Shown: piece by piece, positions 1-6,705 of the stretch
How the letters are laid out: every line of letters starts with the position of its first letter
How positions within the stretch are numbered: the stretch's first letter is position 1
Assembly: GCF_022811685.1 (NCBI RefSeq)
Contig: NZ_CP094532.1
Span: forward strand, 1,513,501-1,577,500
Origin: Chryseobacterium suipulveris
GTDB lineage: Bacteria; Bacteroidota; Bacteroidia; Flavobacteriales; Weeksellaceae
DNA length: 64,000 nucleotides
Direction: 5' to 3'
Program-made: the position numbers and the translations under genes
The notes under the pieces: generated by a model
The model's input: the letters and a program-made list of their open reading frames with translations, nothing else
What the model was told of the DNA's origin: nothing
Databases searched by the model: none

Positions 1-585
1 ACGATTGAGGACATTCAGGAGCATCTGAGAAAAATTGCCGATAAAGAAAGCATCAAATACGAAGACGACGCACTTTACCTGATCGCCCAAAAAGCAGACG
101 GCGCGCTTCGTGACGCACTTTCAATCTTCGACCGACTCTCGACTTTTTCGCAGAAAAATATCACGCTCGAAAAAGCAGCGGAAGTTCTCAACATTCTTGA
201 TTACGACCAATATCTCAACATAGTCGATTTGGCGCACGAAAACAAAATTCCCGACGCGCTTTTCGCTTTTAATGAAATCGTGAAAAAAGGTTTTGACCCT
301 CATATTTTTATCGCTGGTTTGGGAAGTCATTTCCGTGATTTAATGATGGCTCAGAATACGCAGACCCTTAGTTTGATCGAGGTCGGTGAAAAGACGAAAG
401 CCAAATTTTCGGAGCAGGCAAAAAAATGGAGTGCCCAACAATTAATCGACGCGGTTGAGATTTGCAATCACGCAGACATTAATTATAAAAATTCCAAAAA
501 CCCGCGATTGACGGTAGAAATCGCATTGATGCAGCTCGCTTCCCTAACTGCAAACGGAACCGATTCTAAAAAAAAAAGTTCCTGA
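1..585 (+). CDS. dnaX: DNA polymerase III subunit gamma/tau, zero-frame part (5' end outside window)
   Basis: Clamp-loader ATPase subunit of the replisome. The open frame enters from the left edge and holds the end of the AAA+ module: a sensor-2-type segment (GALRDALSIFDRL, about residues 34-46 of the visible part), then the alpha-helical collar/oligomerisation domain. The frame ends in KKKSS and TGA right after a run of ten A (568-577). The frame one base back continues from the A-run without a stop to 1184 and encodes a proline/glutamate-rich linker and a tau-like tail. So the zero frame makes a short gamma-like product and the tail needs a -1 slip. A homopolymer sequencing error is the main alternative. 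The identity is clear; the split is the uncertain part. Confidence 0.88.
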   Translation, partial: TIEDIQEHLRKIADKESIKYEDDALYLIAQKADGALRDALSIFDRLSTFSQKNITLEKAAEVLNILDYDQYLNIVDLAHENKIPDALFAFNEIVKKGFDPHIFIAGLGSHFRDLMMAQNTQTLSLIEVGEKTKAKFSEQAKKWSAQQLIDAVEICNHADINYKNSKNPRLTVEIALMQLASLTANGTDSKKKSS

Positions 586-1184
586 TTTTACCACCGTTTC
601 CTGATTCGGGAAAAACCATCGTAGAAAATCAAAAACCAGATGCTCAATCGAACGTCGTAACTGTTGATGTTCAGAAACAATCTGAAGTTTCCAAACCTAT
701 TCAGAAAACTTCCGAACCCATTGCCACAAAGAAAATTCCTTCGAAATTCAGCATTCAGGAGGCACTGAAAAAACCAGTGGAAGAAGAGGAGGAAATCACT
801 TCTGTGAAGGATGAACTTCCTTCCAACCATTTTACGGAAACTGATCTGCAGGAGGAGTGGACGAAATTTCTGGGTGAACTACAGGAAAAAGACACCATTG
901 TTTACAACGCGATCAGTTCCTTCAAATTGACGAAAAAAGACGAAAGCACTGTCGAAATCGTTTATCCGTCAGATTCTGCGAGAAGCGAGTTTGAAAAAAT
1001 ACGTGCGGAATTCTTCAACCATTTTATGCGGAAAGTCAATCATTACAATATCGTAGTGGAGTACCGAAACGATGTTTCCCTGAAAAAAGAAATCATTACC
1101 AAGCGAAAGATTTTCGATAAATTTGCCGAGATTAATCCGCTCCTTCGCGAGATGGATGAAATCTTCAAATTTGATCTGAATTAA
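570..1184 (+). CDS. dnaX: DnaX (tau) C-terminal extension in the -1 frame
   Basis: This frame opens inside the A10 run and has no stop until 1184. It reads KKFLILPPFPDSGK, then a linker rich in Q, K, P and E (about 60 residues), then a folded tail of about 130 residues (ETDLQEEWTKFLGELQEKD onwards) like the C-terminal domains of Bacteroidota gamma/tau subunits. The tail probably contacts DnaB helicase and the polymerase alpha subunit, as in other tau proteins. The first in-frame ATG (777) lies inside the linker, so independent translation from there would give an odd product. It is best read as the second half of one gene joined by programmed slippage, or as one frame split by a base-call error. 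Confidence 0.75.
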   Translation, partial: KKKFLILPPFPDSGKTIVENQKPDAQSNVVTVDVQKQSEVSKPIQKTSEPIATKKIPSKFSIQEALKKPVEEEEEITSVKDELPSNHFTETDLQEEWTKFLGELQEKDTIVYNAISSFKLTKKDESTVEIVYPSDSARSEFEKIRAEFFNHFMRKVNHYNIVVEYRNDVSLKKEIITKRKIFDKFAEINPLLREMDEIFKFDLN

Positions 1185-1223
1185 ATTTTACAAGAATCGG
1201 CCGTAGTTTTGGCCATATCATCA

Positions 1224-2291
1224 ATGACATTAAATAGTTTAGAAAATAACTGGATTACGGAATTCCCAAAACCTTTAATTATCGCAGGTCCTTGCAGCGC
1301 AGAAAGTGAAATGCAGATGCTGGAAACCGCGCAGAGAATAAAAGAAAGCAGCGCCGAAGTTTCACTGTTTCGTGCGGGAATTTGGAAGCCGCGAACCAAG
1401 CCGAACGGTTTCGAAGGAGTAGGAGCAATCGGCCTTAAGTGGCTGAAAAAGGTAAAAGACGAATTCGGCTTTAAAACGACGACGGAAGTCGCAAATGCCC
1501 ATCACGTTGCCGCTGCTCTGGACGCAGATGTAGATGTTTTGTGGATTGGCGCACGTTCCACAGTGAATCCATTTACGGTACAGGAAATTGCTGAAGCATT
1601 GAAGGGCACTGAAAAACCTGTTCTTGTTAAAAATCCCGTAAATCCTGATTTGGCATTATGGATCGGCGCACTGGAACGGCTTTTAAGACAGGATGTGAAA
1701 AATCTTGGGGCGATTCACCGAGGGTTTTCGACCTATCAGAAAACCAAATACCGTAACAATCCGAACTGGCAAATCGCACTGGATTTCAGAAACCAGTTTC
1801 CGCATATTCCGATGATTGTGGATCCGTCGCATATTTGCGGCAACAGAAGGGGATTGGCTGGAATCACTCAGGAAGCTTTAAACCTCGGTTACAACGGAGC
1901 GATGATTGAAACGCACTGCAATCCGGACGACGCGTGGAGCGATGCTTCGCAACAGATTACGCCTGAAGTTTTGGCGGAACTGCTCCGAAATCTTCAGATC
2001 AGAAAATCCGATATTTCAGGTTTTGATGAAGAAATGGGACGTCACCGAACTTTGATTTCTGATCTCGATTTACAGCTGATTGAGCTTCTCGCGCAAAGAA
2101 TGAAGATTTCTGAAAAAATTGGGGCATTAAAGAAAGCAAACAGCATCGAAATCTTTCAACCCGAACGCTGGAAAATCATTAACGAATACGCCTCGCAAAA
2201 AGCAGAAGAAACAGGGATGTCGCAGGAATTCATCGAGAAAGTTTTCAAGGCGATCCACGAAGAATCGATTGAAATTCAGAATAAGGTTTAG
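1224..2291 (+). CDS. bifunctional 3-deoxy-7-phosphoheptulonate synthase / chorismate mutase (type II)
   Basis: Catalyses the first shikimate-pathway step (phosphoenolpyruvate plus erythrose 4-phosphate to DAHP) and, through its C-terminal module, chorismate to prephenate. A KDSA/DAHP-synthase TIM barrel fills about residues 1-255 (IAGPCSAE near residue 20, KPRTKP, IGARS, VKNPVNP, VDPSHICG). A chorismate mutase helix bundle fills about residues 265-355 (RTLISDLDLQLIELLAQRM). This fusion order is typical of Bacteroidota. An in-frame TTG exists at 1209, but the ATG at 1224 gives the usual N-terminus ahead of PLIIAGPCSAE. The gene stands alone, with a 7-bp-period repeat tract right after its stop. 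Confidence 0.93.
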   Translation: MTLNSLENNWITEFPKPLIIAGPCSAESEMQMLETAQRIKESSAEVSLFRAGIWKPRTKPNGFEGVGAIGLKWLKKVKDEFGFKTTTEVANAHHVAAALDADVDVLWIGARSTVNPFTVQEIAEALKGTEKPVLVKNPVNPDLALWIGALERLLRQDVKNLGAIHRGFSTYQKTKYRNNPNWQIALDFRNQFPHIPMIVDPSHICGNRRGLAGITQEALNLGYNGAMIETHCNPDDAWSDASQQITPEVLAELLRNLQIRKSDISGFDEEMGRHRTLISDLDLQLIELLAQRMKISEKIGALKKANSIEIFQPERWKIINEYASQKAEETGMSQEFIEKVFKAIHEESIEIQNKV

Positions 2292-2477
2292 GAAAAGTAA
2301 AAAGATAAAAGGCAAAAGACAAAAGGAAAAGGTGCAAAGTAAGTAGGTAAGTTGTTGAAACTTGAAACGCGAAGCATTCACGAACTCCAATAGGATAAAT
2401 AAATAAAATTGTGAGTAAACTTGAAACTTGAAACCTGGAACTCGGAACTTAAAACCCCAAACCTCAAACTTCAAACA
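2292..2477 (+). repeat. two 7-bp-period repeat tracts in the rsgA leader
   Basis: Tract one (about 2292-2339) is a run of degenerate heptamers of the form NNAAAAG. Tract two (about 2414-2477) is eight heptamers such as TTGAAAC, CTGGAAC and CTCAAAC, ending 5 bases before the rsgA start codon. The second tract matches, in unit type and orientation, the leader of the thioesterase gene that starts at 21130. Confidence 0.75.
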
Positions 2478-2481
2478 TTTA

Positions 2482-3408
2482 ATGAAAGGTCTCATCACAA
2501 AATCCACAGGAAGTTGGTACCAGGTTTTGGATTCCGAAACGGGGAAATTCTTCGAGGCCAGAATCCGCGGAAAATTTAAGCTGATAAAAACTCGGCTTAC
2601 GAATCCGCTTGCTGTGGGAGATCACGTGGAATTTTCCTTGGAACAGGACGATGTCGCATGGATTACTAAAATTGAGCCGCGCAAGAACTACCTGATCCGC
2701 AAATCGGTGAACCTTTCGAAGGAAGCGCACATCATTGCTTCCAATATCGATATTGCGTGCTTTATTTTTACGCTGAAACATCCCGAAACTTCGCTTGGTT
2801 TTCTCGACCGCTTCCTGGTTTGCTGCGAAGCGTACAACATCAAGCCGCTTATTCTCTTCAACAAAATGGATGTTTTGGATGACGAGGAAAAAGAAATGGT
2901 TACCAATATTGAATTACTGTACAACGAACTCGGTTACGATAGTTTGGAGATTTCATCCTATTCAAAATTAAACCTCGAGGTACTGCAGGATATTTTGAAA
3001 GACAAAGTTTCGGTGCTGTTCGGACATTCAGGATCTGGGAAATCGACTTTGGTGAATGCTTTACAGCCCGAACTCAATTTGAAAACTTCTGAAATTTCCG
3101 AAACCCATTTAAAAGGAAAACATACCACGACTTTTGCGCAGATGCATTTCTGGCATTTCGGGGGAAGTGTGATCGATACTCCTGGAGTCCGCGAATTTGC
3201 AATGATTGATGTGGAAAAAGAAGAAATCCAACATTATTTTCCCGAGATTTTCCAAACGGGAAGAAACTGTAAATTCCACAACTGCCTTCATATCAACGAA
3301 CCGAAATGCGCGGTTCAGGAAAAACTCGAAACGGGCGAGATTCTCGAGTCCCGCTACATTACTTATCTAAAGCTCATGGAAGAGGCAGAAGAGAATACTG
3401 CCAAATAA
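2482..3408 (+). CDS. rsgA: ribosome small-subunit-dependent GTPase RsgA
   Basis: Assembly GTPase that releases late factors from maturing 30S subunits. The motif order shows the circularly permuted GTPase: an OB-fold N-terminus (about residues 1-70), G4 FNKMDVLDD, then G1 GHSGSGKSTLVN, then G3 DTPGVREF, and a C-terminal zinc-binding Cys/His cluster (NCKFHNCLHINEPKCAV). At 308 aa it is normal for the family. The frame extends upstream to 2428 but only through heptamer-repeat sequence, so the ATG at 2482 (MKGLITKSTGSW) is chosen. No strong promoter match was seen; the leader is the repeat tract itself. A hairpin follows the stop. Confidence 0.95.
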   Translation: MKGLITKSTGSWYQVLDSETGKFFEARIRGKFKLIKTRLTNPLAVGDHVEFSLEQDDVAWITKIEPRKNYLIRKSVNLSKEAHIIASNIDIACFIFTLKHPETSLGFLDRFLVCCEAYNIKPLILFNKMDVLDDEEKEMVTNIELLYNELGYDSLEISSYSKLNLEVLQDILKDKVSVLFGHSGSGKSTLVNALQPELNLKTSEISETHLKGKHTTTFAQMHFWHFGGSVIDTPGVREFAMIDVEKEEIQHYFPEIFQTGRNCKFHNCLHINEPKCAVQEKLETGEILESRYITYLKLMEEAEENTAK

Positions 3409-3411
3409 AAA

Positions 3412-3429
3412 ACCCAGCCGAAGCTGGGT
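3412..3429 (+). terminator. hairpin after rsgA
   Basis: Perfect 7-bp stem ACCCAGC/GCTGGGT with a CGAA loop. It is flanked by A-runs on both sides, so there is no T-tract on the + strand; the tract would serve only minus-strand transcripts. Called as a hairpin that may act as an RNA 3'-end stabiliser rather than a classical terminator. Confidence 0.45.
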
Positions 3430-3553
3430 AAAAACTAATAACCATGAAAACTCAAATTAAACATGAGAATCGAAAATTAATAAACAATTTCCGTGCCAAA
3501 ATTAATGGCTCTCTTGAAAAGAATTTCCACTGCAAATATAGGAAAAGTTTTCA

Positions 3554-3561
3554 TATTTTTG
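3554..3561 (+). promoter_or_regulatory. -7 element of the ndk promoter
   Basis: TATTTTTG matches the Bacteroidota -7 consensus TAnnTTTG, 21 bp before the ndk ATG. No TTG was found at the expected -33 distance, so only the -7 box is claimed. Confidence 0.55.
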
Positions 3562-3582
3562 CAACACTTTAAAACAAGATAT

Positions 3583-4002
3583 ATGTCAGGTAAAATTACA
3601 TTCACCATGATCAAGCCAGATGCTGTTGCAGATGGTCACATTGGAGCTATTTTGGGGAAGATTGCGGAAGCAGGTTTCAGATTCAAAGCATTGAAACTCA
3701 CCCAACTCACTGTTGCAGATGCTAAGAAATTCTATGAAGTTCATGCAGAGAGACCATTCTACGGAGAATTGGTTGACTTTATGAGTTCCGGGCCAATCGT
3801 TGCTGCAGTTTTGGAAAAGGACAATGCGGTTGAAGATTTCAGAACTTTGATCGGATCTACAAACCCTGCAGATGCTGCGGAAGGAACCATCAGAAAAATG
3901 TATGCGAGAAGCGTTGGCGAAAACGCGGTTCATGGTTCAGATTCAGACGAGAACGCACTGATCGAAGCGCAGTTTCATTTCTCAGGAAGAGAGATTTTCT
4001 AA
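3583..4002 (+). CDS. ndk: nucleoside-diphosphate kinase
   Basis: Transfers gamma-phosphate between NTPs and NDPs through a phosphohistidine. The 139-aa chain is the standard family length. It has the N-terminal [10 protein letters not shown] strand-helix and, near the C-terminus, the catalytic-His motif in the form [10 protein letters not shown] (family NxxHGSDSxxxA), so the phospho-acceptor His is about residue 117. The frame is open upstream to 3493, but the ATG at 3583 ([13 protein letters not shown]) follows the promoter box at 3554-3561 and fits the family N-terminus. It is monocistronic, closed by a strong terminator at 4029-4061. Confidence 0.96.
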   Translation: MSGKITFTMIKPDAVADGHIGAILGKIAEAGFRFKALKLTQLTVADAKKFYEVHAERPFYGELVDFMSSGPIVAAVLEKDNAVEDFRTLIGSTNPADAAEGTIRKMYARSVGENAVHGSDSDENALIEAQFHFSGREIF

Positions 4003-4028
4003 GAAGCGTCGCTCAAATATTAATAATG

Positions 4029-4061
4029 AATCCCGATTTTTGATCGGGATTTATTTTTTTT
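4029..4061 (+). terminator. Rho-independent terminator of ndk
   Basis: 9-bp perfect stem AATCCCGAT/ATCGGGATT with a 5-base loop, followed by a T-rich tract. It can also serve a minus-strand transcript: a short minus-strand frame ending at 4059 encodes a plausible C-terminal tail (KVDASEDLGEALKNEKK), perhaps a gene relic. Confidence 0.85.
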
Positions 4062-4400
4062 CATTCTTTAGCGCTTCGCCGAGATCTTCGCTGGCATCCA
4101 CTTTTGATATAAAGCTTGTAGGTTCATTTTTTTTGTGGATACTTTAAACTTCAAAAATCTAACCAGCAAGCAGGAAAGTGTAAATAAGAAGGGTTTATAT
4201 AGTCTTTTTTCAAAATATATATACAGACCCTGGTCAGTTACCGGATAAATTAACATCAGGACAAGAACACTCTTGAAGAATGGGTAATATTCTACAATTA
4301 TGAGTAACCTATTATTTCCTATTTAATTGGTACGATTGCAGACCGACGAAAGTGACACTAATTAAATCGATATAAATACTAATCGCAATTCCTAAAAAAA
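4062..4400. other. AT-rich intergenic stretch, no gene recognised
   Basis: No open frame with a recognisable product, no clear promoter and no tandem repeat. The minus strand at 4059-4140 could be the tail of a decayed gene. The right edge is the terminal inverted repeat of the IS982-like element. Confidence 0.4.
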
Positions 4401-4788
4401 ACCTGAATTCGGGATAAGAAATTGAAATAAAATTTGTACAAAAAAGTAACAATTCGTATAATTAAGTTCTTGATTTTCAAGTATTTAAACGAATTATTAC
4501 CTATGATTTTGAAAGACCAAATTACAAATATTTTTGTGAGAGTTGATGATTTTTGTAAAGAATTTGAGCAGCATATCAAACAAATGAAGATAGAGGCGCT
4601 TCCAGACGGTGTAAAAATAAGAAACAGGCAGGTGGAGCATACCAGACACAGAAGTGTCAATAACTTTATAATGAATATTTTGGGGAGCCTTGCCGCATAC
4701 TGCTTCTTTCCAAAAAAACCGTCACTCAACCTGCAAAAGGTAAATGACGGTCAATTATTTTTAAACTTTGCTTAACCCGAATTCAGGT
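4401..4788 (+). mobile_element. internally deleted IS982-family element (388 bp, both ends kept)
   Basis: The termini are inverted repeats: AACCTGAATTCGGGATAAG at 4400-4418 and its inverse at 4771-4789, matching at 18 of 19 positions. The ends begin with ACC, as is usual in the IS982 family. Inside is one open frame that joins the N- and C-terminal pieces of an IS982 transposase. A complete IS982 element is about 1 kb, so roughly 600 bp is missing from the middle. No convincing target-site duplication was seen. It resembles a MITE that a full-length relative could move in trans. Confidence 0.8.
4503..4775 (+). pseudogene. IS982-family transposase, N and C termini fused by an in-frame deletion
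   Basis: From the ATG at 4503 the frame encodes the family N-terminus (ITNIFVRVDDFCKEFEQHI) through KIRNR, then jumps directly to the family C-terminus (QVEHTRHRSVNNFIMNIL, LAAYCFFPKKPSLN). The whole catalytic DDE core is gone: about 90 aa remain of about 290. The deletion kept the reading frame, so a small protein could still be made, but it cannot be an active transposase. The N- and C-terminal similarity is recalled from the family, not searched. Confidence 0.75.
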
Positions 4789-4879
4789 TAATTAAGTCAG
4801 CAGTTTAAATTGCTTTGTATAATGAGTCCATCATTTGTGGATTAGATTACAGTGGCAAAGAAATTGTATCGCTAAAAAT

Positions 4880-5344
4880 ATGTTTCGCAGATTAATAATT
4901 CTTATTTTTGTTTATTCTTTTGGGCTAAGTTTCGCTCAGATTTCGAGTGATGCTGTTTTGGGTAAGTGGATGGCGACCGATAAAAGTGTTGCCGTGGAAG
5001 TTTTTAAGGTAGACGAAAAGTACAGGGCAAAAGTCATCTGGTTCGACGAGAAATTAGGGAGTGGAAAACCAATGCACGAGAGAATCGACGACGAAAATCC
5101 GAATCCGAGTTTGAGAAACAGAAAGATTTTGGGGATGGAAGTGCTGCACGGACTTAGATACGATCCGAAGAATGAAAGTTGGGAAAAAGGCAGGATCTAT
5201 GACGCCACTTCCGGAAGAACTTGGGATTCATCAGCAAAACTTCATAACGGGATTTTGAAAGTTCGTGGTTTCTGGAAGTTCAAATGGATCGGGAAGTCGC
5301 TGGATTTCAAAAAAATAAAAGACGAGAATTACACCAAGAAATAA
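4880..5344 (+). CDS. DUF2147 domain secreted protein
   Basis: A 154-aa exported protein: signal peptide of about 19 residues (RRLIILIFVYSFGLSFAQ), then a DUF2147 lipocalin-like beta-barrel with family signatures GKWMATDK near the start, a LGMEVLHGL segment and a C-terminal LKVRGFWKFKWIGKSLDF strand. The molecular role of the family is not established. ATG 4880 is chosen over the upstream 4835 frame start because it places the signal peptide at the N-terminus. The next gene starts 3 bp after its stop, so the two are co-transcribed. Confidence 0.85.
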   Translation: MFRRLIILIFVYSFGLSFAQISSDAVLGKWMATDKSVAVEVFKVDEKYRAKVIWFDEKLGSGKPMHERIDDENPNPSLRNRKILGMEVLHGLRYDPKNESWEKGRIYDATSGRTWDSSAKLHNGILKVRGFWKFKWIGKSLDFKKIKDENYTKK

Positions 5345-5347
5345 ACT

Positions 5348-5689
5348 ATGAACTTAATTATCCGACTATTGGTAACAGCTGTTGTTGCTTATTTATTGCC
5401 CTACGTTCTCAAAGGAATCAGTTTTGATGGATTTTCAACTGCGGTTGTTTTCTCCATTGTTTTGGCGGTTTTGAACCTGATTGTAAAACCGATTCTCTCT
5501 ATTCTTGGATTGCCTTTGACGATTATCACACTCGGACTTTTCTCATTGGTTATCAATGCGGTGATCATCCTTTTGGCTGCGAAATTTGTCAGCGGAATGC
5601 ATGTTGACGGATTTTGGTGGGCATTAATTTTCAGCATCGCGCTTTCTATCATCACTTCGCTGCTGAACGGTATTTTTACTTCCGATTAA
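5348..5689 (+). CDS. phage-holin-family small membrane protein (DUF360 type)
   Basis: A 113-aa protein made almost entirely of four hydrophobic helices (about residues 5-22, 30-50, 57-80 and 88-108). The segment LNLIVKPILSILGLPLTIITLGLF is the hallmark of the widespread bacterial four-helix holin-like family. Despite the family name these are chromosomal genes in most bacteria, and a lytic role is not shown here because there is no endolysin or phage gene nearby. It lies 3 bp behind the DUF2147 gene and is followed by a bidirectional terminator. Confidence 0.85.
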   Translation: MNLIIRLLVTAVVAYLLPYVLKGISFDGFSTAVVFSIVLAVLNLIVKPILSILGLPLTIITLGLFSLVINAVIILLAAKFVSGMHVDGFWWALIFSIALSIITSLLNGIFTSD

Positions 5690-5711
5690 GTATGAACTTT
5701 AAGATAAAAAT

Positions 5712-5741
5712 AACCCCTTTCGATAATTTTCGGAAGGGGTT
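5712..5741. terminator. bidirectional terminator between convergent genes
   Basis: 11-bp stem with one G-T pair (AACCCCTTTCG paired with CGGAAGGGGTT), A-rich on the left and T-rich on the right. It lies between the holin-like gene and the convergent T9SS gene. Confidence 0.8.
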
Positions 5742-5761
5742 AGTTAATTATTGAAAGCGAC

Positions 5762-6610
5762 TTACTTCTTGATAAAACGCAGGTAGTGATTCACTTTCTC
5801 AGAACTTTTCAGCCGAAGGTAATAGACTCCGCTTTTCAATTTTGAAACATTGATGTTGTTTCCTTCAAGCTGACTTTGTGAGAGTATTCTTCCAGATTCA
5901 TCCAGGATTTCATAGCCAGAAAATTTGATGTCCGAACTGATCTTCAGGAATTCTTGAACCGGATTTGGGAAAACTTTGATGGCGGCAACTTTACCCTGTA
6001 TTTCAGACGAGTTCAAAAGACAAGCAGGTGGATTTGTGATCATGCCGTTGCTATAATCGTAGAAAATATTTTCTGAAAAAAGGAAACCGGGAGTGCTTTG
6101 ATAATTCTGCGACCATGGAATGCAATTGTTGAAACTGATATATCCCACCGCAAATGGAATTGGAACAGTTTTCCATCCTTCGCAAGCATCGTCCATTACC
6201 GGTCCTCCCGACATATCTAAATCCAATAATGTTCTGGGCTCTACAATAGCTCGATTACCACACGAGAGATTCCAGCTTGAAGGTGGTTTGAAGAATGCTT
6301 TCGGCATGCTGTAACTGCCGATATAGTAAGTCATCGTCTCAACCGGAGTCGGTGTTCCATTTCGAACCGCAAAAGCTTTGAAAGTGGTTTGTGTCGAAAT
6401 AGGAACTTCAACAGAATTCGTTGCGGATGGTGAGTTCAGAGTTGGTTCAGATCCGTCCGTGGTGTAGTAGATCACACTTGTTGGAGTGTTAGAAATCGTT
6501 ACGGTCATCGGTCCGCTTGACCATCCTTCGTAAGGTGCAAAGAATGTACCTTGCGAAAATAGCGTCATCGGAAAAAATAATCCCATCAAGAAAAGTAGAA
6601 ATTTTTTCAT
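5762..6610 (-). CDS. T9SS type A sorting-domain protein with chitobiase-type domain
   Basis: A 282-aa secreted protein. It has a signal peptide (residues 1-19, ending TLFSQ), then a beta-sandwich like the chitobiase/beta-hexosaminidase C-terminal domain (VIYYTTDGSEPT is its hallmark), then a middle part with four cysteines. The C-terminal T9SS sorting domain (about residues 210-282) has VFPNPVQEFLKIS and ends in HYLRFIKK. The protein should cross the outer membrane by the Por machinery and be attached or released. No catalytic domain is visible, so it is probably a binding or surface protein. A TATCTTTA box lies about 20 bp upstream of the start. Confidence 0.88.
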   Translation of the reverse strand: MKKFLLFLMGLFFPMTLFSQGTFFAPYEGWSSGPMTVTISNTPTSVIYYTTDGSEPTLNSPSATNSVEVPISTQTTFKAFAVRNGTPTPVETMTYYIGSYSMPKAFFKPPSSWNLSCGNRAIVEPRTLLDLDMSGGPVMDDACEGWKTVPIPFAVGYISFNNCIPWSQNYQSTPGFLFSENIFYDYSNGMITNPPACLLNSSEIQGKVAAIKVFPNPVQEFLKISSDIKFSGYEILDESGRILSQSQLEGNNINVSKLKSGVYYLRLKSSEKVNHYLRFIKK

Positions 6611-6705
6611 AACGTCAGTTTTATTATGCTAAAGATACAAAAAAACCATTCCGCTTTCCTTTTACAATTAAAATCAATAATTTTGGTGCAAATAACTAGA
6701 TTTAA

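Noticed and set aside
4068..4256. 62-codon minus-strand frame near the ndk terminator as a gene
   Set aside because: No start signal, low-quality composition and no recognisable product; another frame in the same place looks more like the tail of a decayed gene.
5348..5689. holin-like gene as part of a prophage
   Set aside because: No other phage gene is nearby; the family is widely chromosomal.
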